DNA of 64,000 bases. Origin: Humulus lupulus (lineage: Eukaryota; Streptophyta; Magnoliopsida; Rosales; Cannabaceae). The stretch lies in NCBI RefSeq assembly GCF_963169125.1, contig NC_084798.1:173257980-173321979 (forward strand), read 5' to 3'. Position numbers and translations under genes: made by a program. Shown one piece after another: positions 47,145-59,799 of the stretch (the first letter of the stretch is position 1; every line of letters starts with the position of its first letter). The notes beneath the pieces were generated by a model. The model made no database searches. It saw nothing but the letters and a program-made list of their open reading frames with translations, and had not been told where the DNA came from.

Positions 47145-49624
47145 TGTAACGCCCTGGTTACTCCAAGACCATTACTTTGAGATTTGAACCGTGCTTAACT
47201 CGCTAATCGAGTTCTTTGATTATAAACGTGCATCTAGGTGTTATTAATAGGCTAAGGTGAAAACCAGTCAAAAGGAAAGGATATATTTTTATTTAAAACA
47301 TAAAATTGTTCATGGGCCCATAAAAAACGTTGACAAGTTATTTACAGTACAAAATGGTCATTACAGTGTAAAATTTACAACCCGCAGACCTAAGCGGAAA
47401 ACATAGGGTTAACCCCCAAGTTCCTCCAAGAAATCCTTGGCCGTGGTGGTCAAGTGGTCGCATATGTACACATCGCCACCTAAGCTCTCCACTCAAGGCT
47501 GGGTGAGCTTTTCTTTCCCTTTACCTGCACCACATAGCACCCATGAGCCAAAGCCCAGCAAGAAAACTCATTACTTCATGTATATGGTATCAAATGATGA
47601 TCATGATAATCATCCAGGACTTATAGCCCTAAACAGATGAGTGACAGATGTAAAAGTCACTAATGTGGGTTCCGCACCCTTTACAAATGAGTGATCGAGT
47701 CACTATCTTAAACCAAGTGAGTGGCTGATGAGCAAGTCACTAATGTAAACCAAATGAGTGATCATGGAATCACTAGTGTGGGTTCCGTACCCTTAGCCAT
47801 GTGATAATGGAGTCACTTGGGTCTTCTGGCCTAACTCTGAGTGACTAGTCATGGAACTAGGCAAGCGCTTTTAATTTTCATCGAACTTGGGGTCGGTCCA
47901 GCATTAATGCTCACGATGAGTCATTCAATGCAGATGATGATTAGATCTAATCTTTTCGTCTCTACGTTCATGACACTTATGCCGCTTCTGACTCATAGGT
48001 CAATAACATATGACCAGTGCTTAGTACTACTGTCGAACTTGACTAGTAAGTCACAGCTTCACAGTCAGTTCTGACACCATTACCGATTCTGACTAATAAG
48101 TCAGTGCCATTCACAAGTAAGCAAGATTTAATAAGCATTTGATGTGCAATCAATGTCCACATTTAAACACTCAACATACCTCATTAATAACCATGCATGT
48201 CACATATACAGTTTTCTTACCTCTGGTTCGAGCGAGAATTAGTAAAAGAATGACCCTTGAGAACGATCAACCTTTTAGTTCCTTGACGGTCACCTAGTCA
48301 TAACCAATTATGGGATTCCATCAATAAAATGAATCACAAAAGGTTCCCAGACCAAAACCTAGCCTCCGGGACATCGAATCCTACTAAACCGGGTAGTAGG
48401 AACGATCTTGAGGCCTAAGGTTTGATTCCCCAAGCCACAAACTCAATTTTGGCCAAAATTCCACCAAGGGCCGCGGCCCTACACCACCATGTCGCAGCCC
48501 GCCTCCTCAAACAGAAGTGGCCACCCTTCAATCCCCAACATGGGCCGTGGGCCTCCTTCACCATGCCGCGACCCAACGGCCCTGCAGCTCCATCCCTCCT
48601 CTTCAACAAGCTTGGGCTGTGACACTCTAGAACAGAACCGCAACCCCACCTGAAACTCAGCCAAAAACCCCTATTTTCCCCCTTCGAACTCATTTCAAAA
48701 CCTTATTAAAACACTCCCAATATCACAAAGCAAAGCCACCAACTATTACCATAACTTATCTACCATATAACCATCAAAACCTAAGCCTTAAACCAATCAA
48801 AACTTCATCAAATTCCCATTTCAATTATCAAAACTTCAATCTCAAAACTAACATAAAAACATAGCAAGGAACCATAAACTTGAACTAAAACCTTACCTTA
48901 AGCTTGAATTGAAACCTCTTCAATGGCTAAACACTAGCCTAAGACCTCAAGCTTCAATCTCCAAGTTTGAATCCCCAAACTTGCTTCAATATTCAAAGGA
49001 AAAGGAAAGGGAAAAATGATGATCGTGAGGGAGGAAAGACAAGGCTCTGCTTTGGCTAACCTTCCACAACCTTCAACTTAGATATAGCCTAAGTCAAATG
49101 ACCGAAATACCCCCATGCTTAATTCATCTCTTAACAGCTCCCAAAGGCAAAACCGTCTGTTTCTGCATATCTCGTTAATCATAATTAACGCCCTCCAATT
49201 CTCGTTATTCTCAAATACTAATAAAATCATATCCCATTACCCTTTAATTCCCAGTAATGCTCTAATCATCAATCACCCCGAGACTCACCCCGAGCCCCGA
49301 ATTCAACCCAGTTATGACAAAACTGATAACTTGTATTCAAAGATCGTCTCATGCTGAATAGCTCGAACAAATCCACATTATAATGTGGCATCAACAATAT
49401 TTCACCAACATGCATGAAAATATACAAATATGCCCTCAACAGGCCAAATTACCAAAATGCCCCTATAATGAAATGTGGATCCACATGCATGCATTTATCA
49501 TCATATAATAATATAGTTCACATAAACATGAACATAATAGTTTAATGACATAATAAATCAATTATGGCCTTCCCGACCTACTAATCCGATCATTAAATCT
49601 CATTAGGGATTTTGGGGCATTACA
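47145..49624 (-). mobile_element. Gypsy (Tekay-like) solo LTR, copy D
   Basis: It is the minus-strand copy of the family: on the plus strand it starts TGTAACGCCC and ends GGGGCATTACA. The only clear flanking pair is GTAAC/ATACC, a poor match, so the target duplication is decayed. On the minus strand it shows GTGCAGGTAAAGGG, the GC-rich GCCGCGGCCC module (about 48460-48660) and repeated GAGTCACTA-type words (47690-47860). Confidence 0.9.
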
Positions 49625-50035
49625 ATACCCTTCCTGGGTTTGACTGGTTTCGCTCACAACTCCCACTGCATGGCAGATGTCTGGTGTAATGCACAACATA
49701 GCATACATTAGACTTCCAAAAGCAGATGCATAATGAATCCTTCTCATATCTTCTTCCACTTCAGAATTCTGTGGAGATTGCTTTTTAGAAAGATGGATTC
49801 CATGTTGGGATGGTAAACGTCCTTTCTTTGAATCTTTGATAGAGAAACGCTCAATCACCTGATCTATGTAAGCTACTTGAAATATAGCCAAAGTTTTGTT
49901 CTTTCTATCCCTCAAAATCTGGATACCAAGAACATAACTTGCTCCACCCAAGTCCTTCATTTGGAATTGAGTTCTCAACCAGTTCTTTATGTCAAATAAT
50001 TTCTTGACATTGTTTCCAATAAGCAAGATATCATC
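49625..50035 (-). pseudogene. Copia-4 reverse transcriptase, second half
   Basis: It starts with the DDILLIGNN half of the YVDD motif, then FQMKDLGGASYVLGIQIL, an acidic stretch and YASAFGSLMYAMLCITPDICHAVG. The Tyr-Val codons are at the other side of solo LTR E. Confidence 0.9.
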
Positions 50036-50040
50036 CACAT

Positions 50041-52403
50041 TGTAATGCCCCGGATTCCCTATTATGGTTAATGGCTGGACTAGTAGGCCGGGAGGGCCAT
50101 AACTGTTTAATTATGCCATTAAATGTGTTTATGCATGTTTATGAGAATTATATTATCATATGATGTTAAATGCATGCATGTGAGTCCACAATTTGTTTAC
50201 AGGGGTATTATGGTAATTTGGCTCGTTGAGGGTATAATTGAATATTTGTTGTATGTTAATGATATATTGTGCGACCACATTATAATGTGGATTGGTTCGA
50301 GAATTTCGACATGAGACGATTCTTAAGCATGATTTATCGGTTTGGTCATAACAGGTTGGAGCTCGGGGCTCGGGGTGAGTCTCGGGGTGATATTAAGGGT
50401 TATAGCGTTACCGGGGATTTTAGGGTAACGGGTTATGAAATATTGGTGTTTGAGGATATTGAGATTAGCGGGAATTGGGAAGCGTTAATTATAATTAACG
50501 GGTTTAGCGGAATGTACCAATTTTGCCCTTGGGGTGGCTTTGGAGACTTAAGATGACATAAGGGGTATTTTGGTCTTTTTGGAAGGATATATGTGACTAA
50601 GTAACTTAGAAGGCTGTAGATTAAAACAGAGTAAAACAGGGGTTAGTTTCTTCTCGTCCCGTACCTTCTCATAGCCTCATCTTCTCCATTGCCTTCTTTG
50701 AGAGTTTTGAGTTCTTGGTGGAGGTTCAAGCTAGAGGAACTTAGGGCTGGGTTGGAGACTTGTTTTAGCTTGTGTGGGAGGTCCAAAATCAGTTCTAAGG
50801 TGAGTTTTAGCCACTGGTTTTTATACATGCTCTGTTTTTCGTTTTGGTTTTTAACTCATGGTTTTTGATGTGGGGAGTGAGGATTAAAGGGAGTTTTTGG
50901 TGTTAGTTGATTGGGGTTTAATGTGAGTGAGCTAAGGTTGTTATTTGGGGGTTCAATTACATGTTTGGAGGAGGTTTTATGATGGTTTGAGAGGCTGGTT
51001 TGAGAGGGAAAACGCAGGGTTAAAATTTTGGTGCGTGTGGCCGACTTAGCTGGTCTGGGCTGGGCGCCGCAGCGCATCAGGGGAGCGCCGCGGCCCTTGG
51101 CGTTTGGCAGAGGGAGAGCCCTTTCTATTTGAGGGCGCGCCGCGGCGCAGATGCAGGGAGGGCCGCGGCCCTTAAGGCCAAATTTTGCTAAAAGTGGTTT
51201 TTAGCTTAGGGATTCAAACCATAGGCCTCGGGGTTGGACCTAGTACCCGGTTGGGTAGTATTTGAGGTCTCGGGGGGTGGGATTTGGTTGGGAACCCTCA
51301 GTTATCATTTTTATTGATGAATCCTATATTTTGGTTATGACCAGGTGACCGTCAAGGAATTTAAAGATTGATCATTCTCAGGGGTCGTTCATATTATAAT
51401 ACTCACTCGAACCAGAGGTAAGAAAACGGTGTTTGAGTACAGTTGCACCCTGTATAGGTATATGACATGCGTGGTTTGATACTTGAGGCATGTTGGTTGA
51501 TATATGTGGACATGGATTGCATATTAAATGTTGTTGAACGTTGTTTACCTGTTTGAGACACTGACTAGTCAGGGACCGACTCTAAAGTCGAGAATCATGC
51601 ATTGAATGGCTCTATAGCATTAATGCTAGACCGACCCTAAGGTCGAGGAACTTATAAGCGCTTGCCTGGCTTACAACCAGATGAATATAGCCAAGGTATA
51701 TGACCCCGGTGACTGTTTGTCACATGGCTAAGGGACGTTGTCCATAGTTTCGACTCCAGAGTCGTGAGGAAGGTTACGTTGGTGACTAATCATCATACAC
51801 CTGTCCTAAACAACTTATAAATGAATCACTATTCAGTTAAGCCCTGGTGACCCTATCGTCACATGGCAAGAGGGAGCGATACTCATTATTGTGACTTTTG
51901 GATATTGTCACCTATTTGTTGGACTGATAGTCCTAAATGGTTATTATGATCGTTGATGACATTATATCATGCTTTGTTATGTTTTCTTGCTGGGCCTTGG
52001 CTCATGGTTGCTGTGTGGTGCAGGTAAAGGGAAGGAAAAGCTTGGCCAGCCTTGAGTGGAGAGCTTGGGCGATGTGATGTACATACAGGGCCGCTTGACC
52101 GCCACGGTCAAGGAGTTCTCAGAGGGACTAGGGGTTTACCCTATTTTTGCCGCTTAGGCCGGCGGGGATTGTATATTTGGAACTGTAGTAACTCTTTTGT
52201 AACATGAACTACTTGTAAACATTTTAAAAGGCTCATGAGCAGTTTATTTACTTAATGAAAAGTGCCCTTTCCTTTTTACTGGTTTTACACCTTAACCTGT
52301 TAATGACACCTAGATCACGTTTTTAACCAAAGGACTCGGGTAGCGGGTCAAATTTCCGGTTCACCGATCACCGTAACTGTTCTGGGGTAGCCAGGGCGTT
52401 ACA
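50041..52403 (+). mobile_element. Gypsy (Tekay-like) solo LTR, copy E, in the YVDD motif
   Basis: It begins TGTAATGCCCC, ends GGGCGTTACA, and has a perfect 5-bp duplication CACAT (50036-50040 and 52404-52408). On the copia strand the duplicated site is ATGTG, inside the Tyr-Val codons of the reverse transcriptase active site. It has a GC-rich module with GCCGCGGC words (51045-51180) and a GTGCAGGTAAAGGG block. Confidence 0.96.
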
Positions 52404-53289
52404 CACATAGAGAATCAAGAATACCACAATGTTGTTTTCCATGAGTTGGTAAACGCAGGGCTCATCAACATTCTTCTCAAAACCATAGGTTTTAATGATT
52501 TCATTCAAACTTATATTCAAGGCACGTGAAGCTTGCTTAAGTCCATAAATGGACCTATTCAACTTGCACACTTTCTTTTCTTGTCCAATTACTTTAAACC
52601 CTTCTGATTGATCCATATAAATTGTTTTATCCATATAAATTGATCCATTTAAACACTTTCTTTTCTTGTCCAATTACTTTAAGGAATGATGTCTTAATGT
52701 CCGTTTTCCGAATCTCATAATCAAGAGCTGCAGCTATGGATAAGAGTGTTCAAATAGATTTTAGCATGACAAATAGAGAAAAAGTTTCTAACTCCTTCTC
52801 TCTAGGTATAACCTTTGCCACCAGTCGAGCCTTGTAAGTCTCGACCTTTCCATCATATCCTCTCTTCTTCTTGTATATCGACTTGCACCCAATGGCTCTA
52901 AAGTAACTAGGTGCTTCTTCAAGATCTCAGACGGAGTTAAAGTACATGGACTTCATTTCTTGTTTCATGGCTTCAAGCCAAAGATTCTTAGCAGCGTTAC
53001 CCATTTCTTGTTTGAAAGACAACAGATAATCGTCGTGTGTGTCCCCAACGACCATGTTGGTTTCACCATCCATACGATAGCAGATCGGGGTACGAGAAAC
53101 TCTCCCACTACAACAAGGCACCGTAACTATCTTAATCGAAATTGTGGTTTCTTGTTCTTCCTTGTTAATCTAGACTTGCGTCACTTGAGGAAAATCAGTA
53201 GGAATATTTCCGTTTTCATCAACTTGTGTTGATGAAATCGAAATAGTAGGAATAGCTAAATTAGATTGTAATTCTTGCAAGACTACTTT
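52404..53289 (-). pseudogene. Copia-4 reverse transcriptase, first half
   Basis: It reads VSRTPICYRM, LSFKQEMGNAAKNLWLEAMKQEMKSMY (52927-53121), then [13 protein letters not shown] and YEIRKTDIKTSFL with stops, and 52404-52673 with MDQSEGFKVIG, KLNRSIYGLKQASRALN and FLILYV just before solo LTR E. An 86-bp tandem duplication (around 52568 and 52654) repeats the region coding IGQEKKVC. Confidence 0.87.
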
Positions 53290-54572
53290 TGTAATGCCCC
53301 AAATTTCCTAATAAGGTTTAGGACCTTGATTAGGAGGCCGGGAGGGCCATAATTGATTTATTATGTTATTAAATGATTATATGCATGTTTAGGTGTATTA
53401 AATATGCATGTGAACCAAATTCTGATTAATTGGGTGATTTTCATATTTTGGCCATTTCGGGCATATTCGGCATATATGTGATATGTGTGTGGTGCTTTAT
53501 TATTATTTGGTTATGCTAGGATTACTCAGCACGAGACGATCCTAGGAGGTGAGCTAGTGGATTAGTCACAATGGGATTTATTCTTTACTCGAAGTGAGTC
53601 AAGGGGTATTTAGAGCATTGCCGGGTTATTGGGTAATGGGAATTAATATTTGATGATAAATTGGGAGTTAGTAAGATCAGGGGGAAATTATGGAGGTTTT
53701 GACTATTTTGCCCCCGGGGACGTTTTCGAGACCCCGAGCGTTAGGATTTTTTTGAGGCTACTTAAGCTTGAAGTAACTTGTTAAGAAATAAAAAGAACGT
53801 TCAGGAAGTTCTCTCTCCCTCAAAGTTCCATTATCGTCTCCCGATCGCATTTTCGAAGGAAACTTGAGTTCTAGGACTCGGATTCAAGCGAGGATCGAGG
53901 CATAGTTTTCCTAGGGAAGATTAGAAGATTATTAGCCAGAGGATTTAGTTGGGAAACAACTCAATTGAAGGTAATTCAAGTTTTAAGTTCTAAGTTTTTA
54001 AAGTTTTTAAGCTTGAATTGACTTTGTGTTTTGATGAGTTTTTGATTGATTTGAGACATGGGTTTTGGTTGTTTTGGATCATGGGGATGTTTGGGAACTT
54101 TGATTTTTGAATTTGGAGATGTTTGGATAGGTTTTTGGAAGGTTTTAAAAGAGGAAAATCGAGGAAAAATGGTTGGTTCGTGGTTGGGCCGCGGCCCAGG
54201 CTCAATGAAGAAGGTGAAGGTTGCTGATGGGCTATTAGGGCCGCGATGCAAGGTGGAGCGCCACAGTGCTAGGCTCAGGCAGAGAAGGGTTCTGCCTCTG
54301 TTTGAAGGCGGGCCACGACTCTTGGGAGTTAGGGCCCCGGCGCTTGAGGCCATTTGTGGCAAAAATGGTGTTTTGAGCTTGGGAACTCAAACCTTAGGCC
54401 TCGGGATGGTTCCTACTACCCGGTTTAGTGGAATTCGATGTCTCAAAGGCTAGGTATTGGTTCCAGAATTGGTTTTAGAACTTGGACTCATTGGATCACC
54501 ATTTGTGGTTGTGACTAGGTTATCACTAGAGGCTTGGAGTCGGGATCGTGCTTGTGGCTCGCTTATTGGTAA

Positions 54573-56493
54573 TGATGGACCCAAAACGGGTATGTTTTAA
54601 ATATTTATACTCGCAAGCGCACGAATCGTATTTATAGAATAGTGTTCGTGTAAGCACGAGGTCGAACCCAAAGGAGTTGTTTAAAATCGAAAATAAAACT
54701 ATTTTAAATCAAAATTAATAAATTCTAACCTAGTTCCAAAGATTGATGGGATTTTTGTATAATAAAAATAAAATAAAAGATAATAATAAAGAAATTAAAG
54801 ACAATATATATAACATAAATTAAAAGTAGAAATCAAGGTGGTAAAATAAGATTATTAAGGATTAGAATCCACAAAATATAAGTTTAATAATATTTATAGG
54901 TACATTGATTCCCAAGTTTTAGTGATAGTTAAAATAAATCAAACTATCATTTTCTAAATATATTTATAATTTTAAGCACAAATTTCTTCCAAAAAGATAA
55001 GATTTTTCTTCACTTTTCAAAATTATAATTTCAAAGCATTTAGTGTAAATCAATCTAATGAAATAACAAATAAATCAATGAACGTTATTTATAAGGCAAA
55101 ACATAATATTTTTGTTCTAAGCATGGATGTGTACAATTTAATGACACATCTTACACAAAGAATATTATGTTTTTGCACTAATGAAGAACAAAGTGTAAAT
55201 ATGTGCTAACAATCCAAAATACATGATATTTAAGATGAAAGAAGATATTTGAAGAAGAAAATTCCATAAACTTTGTTGCACAAAATGGGAAATCATCATA
55301 CAAAATAAATACTATCTAGTTACAAAATGTTTCATCATCACCTTAATAATCTTAAAAAGATTAGAAACACATAACTAGAATAGCAAATACAAAATAAAAA
55401 TTACAAACATAAATAGGAAAATTTGGAGGATGAACCCCCAAATTATTCCTCTAAAAATACATAGAAAAATAACAAAAAAGAAGAAGAAGAAGATGAAGAG
55501 AATAGAGAGGTTTGAAAGTGTAGAAACTTTGGTATGGTAACCTCCCTCTAAAAATGGACACCCTAAATGGTCTTCAAAACTCCATATTTATAGCCAAAAT
55601 GAGGTATTAAAATAATCAATTTAAATTAATTAAATTGATTAAATTAATTTAATTAATTATAATATGGCAAATATGGGTAAATTATAGGGTGTAATAATTA
55701 TGTTTTGGAGTAAAATGTGTAGAAAGTAGGGTAAAAAGTGGTATTTTTAGACAAAAGGAGATAAGGGAACATAATGCATTTGTTGGGCTCAAGAGCCACA
55801 TATGGGGCTGGTGGCAGGCCTAGGGGCAGCTGATTTGGGCGTGGTAGTGGGCAGAGGCGGCTGGGCATAGCCAGGCGTTGGCTGCTTTGGTGATGGGCAG
55901 GCTGGGCCTTCATTGATGCATGGCTGGAGAAGTGCTTGTGCTGAACGTGGTGTGAGCTTGTGGCTGGGAGAAGTCAATGGATGCTGAGGAGGTGGTGCAC
56001 GGCTGGTGGAGATTGGGCTTCACGTGATGGGCCTTGGGCCTTGTGGCTGAAAGTTTTCAAAAATGCCAACTTTCCTATATTTTCTCCCAAAAATACCACT
56101 TTTCTCTCATTTTTCTTGCTTTTCAAGAGCAAATAAAATACAGCAAATTCCCTATAAAAAAATATAAATTAAATTAAAACTAAATATTTTCAATAATCAA
56201 ATATACCTCATAAATTCCATGAAAATATTAATTAAAACTCAATTTCTATTAAATATTTAAGTTCAATAATACAACATTTTTTTACCACTAACTTAACAAT
56301 AATAATTCAAATAATTAACTACAACATTTTACAACAAAATAACTATAAAAACACACAAAAGTATATAAAATCGTGATAAGACTAATAAATTCAAAATTAC
56401 TTAAAAACTTAATAAATTACTTAAAAACTCAAGAATTAAGCAACAATTAGCACATAAAAAGTGGTAAAATAACTCTATTTTGTAGAGTTATCA
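54573..56493 (-). mobile_element. Nested solo LTR (TGATAACTC...GGTCCATCA), Tat/Athila-like
   Basis: It is 1921 bp, flanked by a perfect 5-bp duplication GGTAA (54568-54572 and 56494-56498). On the minus strand it begins TGATAACTCTACAAAATAG and ends GGGTCCATCA. Right inside the start is a hairpin AACTCT/AGAGTT (56471-56489). The sequence with CTCGCAAGCGCACGAATCG at the other end is a motif I associate with non-chromovirus gypsy LTRs; this lineage call is tentative. It is non-coding. Confidence 0.85.
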
Positions 56494-57186
56494 GGTAACC
56501 TGTGGTTGGACTAGAGGTAAGAAAACTGCACCCCATGTGTTACATGCATGGTTATTCTTGATGCATGTTGGATGTTTAAATGTGAACATTGATAGTATAT
56601 AAAATGCTTAGCAATCTTGATCACTTTTGTATGGTTATTATTGAGGCATGTCGGGTATTTAAATGTGATGCACGAGAAACATGTGTTTAGGGCATGCCAT
56701 GAATGTTGAATATGAGACCAATAAGAGCTTGAGTCTCTGTATTTGTGCATGATCATAATTGTGCTAGAAACTGTTAAGTAAGCATGTTGAATGCCCTACG
56801 TTTGGATATTTGACATATGATATATGCCTGGTAGCATTGCTTACTTGTGCGTGGCACTGACTCATCAGTCAGAATTAGCAATGGTGTCAGTATCAACTGT
56901 GAAGCTGTGACTCATTAGTCAAGTACGGCAGTGGTACTGAGCACTGGTCACATGGTATTGACTCATAAGTCAAGAACGGTCTTAACGTGTTTAACGCAAG
57001 CCGATAAAAGATTAGATCTAATCAACATCTGCATTGAATGACTCAAATGAGCATTAATGTCGGACCTACCTCAAGTTCGATGAAAACTAAAATCGCTTGT
57101 CTAGTCTAAAGGCTAGTTATTTAGAGCCAGAGCCAGAAAGGCTAAGGTAACCTACATGTTACATGGCTAGGAGGGTATGAGACCTC

Positions 57187-57590
57187 CAGAGTGTGACTCA
57201 TTAGTCACCTATCCAGAGTGTGACTCATTAGTCACCTATACAGAGTGAAACTCATTAGTCTTCTATACAGAGTGTGACTCATTAGTCACCTAGGCAGGGA
57301 TGGACTCATTAGTCATCTACACAGAGAGACTCATTAGTCTTCTATATAGAGTGTGCCTCATTAGTCACCCTAGACAGAGATGGACTCATTAGTCATCTAC
57401 ACAGAGATAGACTCATTAGTCTTCTATACAGAGTGTGCCTCATTAGTCACCTAGACAGAGATGGACTCATTAGTCATCTACACAGGGTATGACTCATTAG
57501 TCATCTATACAGAGTGTGACTCATTAGTCACCTATCCAGGGTGTGACTCATTAGTCACCTATCCAGGGTGTGACTCATTAGTCACCCACT
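57187..57590 (+). repeat. 27-29 bp tandem array of TGACTCATTAGTCA dyads
   Basis: Fifteen copies of CTCATTAGTC occur in this span by eye, each followed by (A/T)(C/T)CTA and a CAGAG or CAGGG link; two more diverged copies lie at 57600-57670. The core in seven units is TGACT-CATT-AGTCA, a palindrome that includes the bZIP/GCN4 word TGACTCA. Units of three types alternate (GTGTG.., GATGG.., GA(T)AG..TCTTC), pointing to a higher-order period of about 84 bp. Other family LTRs carry only one to three diverged units. Confidence 0.9.
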
Positions 57591-58191
57591 ACCCACTTTG
57601 AGATTGACTTACTAGTCATTTATTCAAGAAGCAGGTCCCCAGAGACTAACTCATTAGTCATCTATTCAGATGCAGGACCCCATAATAATTTGTTTGCACC
57701 TGCTTTCATGCATAATGAAGGCTATTATTGCTAGGCATGCACATTATGATTTGATGACATGTTATTACTGTTCATGAGCATATTGAGTTTTCTTGCTGGG
57801 CTTCGGCTCACGGGTGGTATGTGGTGTAGGTAAAGGAAAAAGAAAGCTGGACCATCATTGAGTTGGAGAGCTTAGGTGGCGATGTGTACATATGCAGCTG
57901 CTCGACCACCACGGCCGAGGGTTTGAAAGAGGAACTAGAGTTAAACCCTGTTTTGCTGCTTAGATCGGCTAGTTGTAAATATTTTCTTGTAATAGACCTT
58001 TAAATTATATTTTTGGGATCCCAATATATACAGTAAAAGTTCTAGTGAAATGTTATATCTTAACCAAAAATTTTAATCCCTAAACTGCTAATCATACTTA
58101 GTTACACGATTATGGCCAAATGACTCAATTAGCGAGTTTAGCACTGTTTATAGTGCGCACCGTAACGGTCCCTGATGTTTAGGGCGTTACA

Positions 58192-59100
58192 ACTCTACTA
58201 CGAGGTTTGAAATTGGCATGTATTCCTCTTCAAGAAAGGTAGCGTTTGTAGAAACAAACACTTTCTTGTCTTGTGGGCTATAGAACAGACCATCCCGAGT
58301 ACCTTTAGGATAGCCAACAAACAAACAAACTTTAGTTTGCAATTCTAGCTTTCCTTCTTTTTTCCTCAGGACGTGATAGCAAACTAGGTTCACGACCATT
58401 CCATAGTCCTAAAGGTGTTTTGGAGATAGCTTTAGATGACACGACATTTAAAATGTCACACACGGTCTGTATGTCATGTCCCTAAAAAGAGATCGGAAGA
58501 GTTTAATAACTAATCATGGACCGAACCATTTCCATTAACGTGTGATTCTGACGCTCTGCAACACCATTTTGTTGCGGAGTACTTGGGGCAGTACATTGAT
58601 ATAATATCCCAAGTTTAGCTAAATGATCTTGGAATTGCATATCCATGTATTCTCGACCCCTATGAGATCGTAAGATCATTAACGTCTTAATTGGTTTTGA
58701 GCAATTACAATGAATTCTTTAAACTTCTCAAATGTTTCAAATTTCCTATGCATTAGGTAAAGACATGAGTATCTCAAGTAGTCGTCAATGAAAGTCACGA
58801 AATACACATAACCACCCATCTCTTGAACATTCAGCGGTCCACAGACATCTGAATGAACCAACCCTAATGGCTCTATGACCCTTTCTCCTTTTGTAGAGAA
58901 TGGACGCTTGATCAATTTACCCTCGAGACAAGATTCACAGACAGGGAGGTCATTCGTTGTGAGTTCCCTCAAAGGCCCAACCTTTCTTAGTCTTTTGATC
59001 CTATCGTAGTTAATATGACCAAGTCGAGATGCCAAAGATACATCATGTTATTGTTATCGATGTTTTGTCGTTTGGCTGTCCTAGATCTAGCTGCCTTAAA
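58192..59100 (-). pseudogene. Copia-4 integrase
   Basis: 58679-59035 has SRLGHINYDRIKRL, CESCLEGKLIKRPFS, LVHSDVCGPLN (Asp) and YFVTFIDDY. Through stops and shifts it continues with a GREYM region and PQQNGVAERQN (Glu). 58187-58399 is the C-terminal CLFVGYPKGTRDG part. A frameshift separates the zinc finger from the preceding piece near 59000. Confidence 0.87.
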
Positions 59101-59761
59101 TAACTCATTATTAAAAGATGAAGATTCGATAGGTCGTAAAAGGTATAGCCTATTTTCCATACATCCAACACACAATTCACATCCATTAAATGAAATTGAT
59201 ATATTAAAACTTGTGAAAGTTACATCAAAATGTTGTTGATGTAATAAAGAAACTGAAATTAAACTCCGACTAAAGTTTGGAATAAAAGAAACATTATTTA
59301 AAACTAAATATTTATTTACAAAATTTAGACGAGTTTTTCCTCTTGCTTCAACATTCACGAACGCTCCATTTCCGACTTTAAACTTCAGCTCGCCTTCCTT
59401 TACTAGTGTCCAATTGCTAAGTACTTGAAAAGAAGTGCATACATGGGTTAGTGGATCCAAAATCTATAATCCATACAGAATTAACATCTTCCAAAACACA
59501 TGCATCCAAGACAAAATATTGACAATTACCTTGGATTCTTCTAGCCTTGATAATTGGGCAATCCTTTTTCCAATTCCCAGTCTCCTTGCAGTGGAAACAT
59601 GCTCCTTTGGCTTTCTTAGCAGCGGGTTTTGCCTCAGTAGGTTTTGCAGCACCTCCAGCTAGTTTTGTAGTAGTTGTGGCCATGCCCTTCTTGTTCTTTC
59701 TCTTATCACATCCCTTAATTACTTGGTCCACCATTGATACCTTTAAACATTTGAAGCTCAT
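59000..59761 (-). pseudogene. Copia-4 zinc knuckle and protease
   Basis: 59417-59761 has a Lys/Ala-rich segment, then CFHCKETGNWKKDC, a CCHC knuckle with Asn where His is expected. It then has WIIDFGSTNPC, the protease motif with Phe in place of Ser/Thr after the catalytic Asp. A shift leads to 58987-59460 (VGNGAFVNVEARGKTRL, LISVSLLHQQHFDV), the protease C-terminus. Confidence 0.85.
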
Positions 59762-59799
59762 TCATGAGTTGAGTCATTTCGTATTTCAGTTTATTTAGT

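Larger units (their letters stand above)
53290..58191 (+). mobile_element. Gypsy (Tekay-like) solo LTR, copy F, with nested LTR
   Basis: It begins TGTAATGCCCC at 53290 and ends GGGCGTTACA at 58191. The flanks ACTTT (53285-53289) and ACTCT (58192-58196) form a 5-bp duplication with one change, inside copia-4 between RT and integrase. It contains a nested 1.9-kb LTR (54573-56493), a GC-rich module (54180-54350), a tandem array of TGACT..AGTCA dyads (57187-57590) and the conserved end. It is about 3 kb without the nested element. Confidence 0.93.

Noticed and set aside
47140..49629. Target duplication of solo LTR D
   Set aside because: GTAAC against ATACC matches at three of five positions, no better than weak chance support.
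57187..57590. CRISPR-like array (regular repeats)
   Set aside because: Repeat and spacer are not separable, the unit is only 27-29 bp with imperfect copies, and the context is a plant LTR. It is a tandem repeat.
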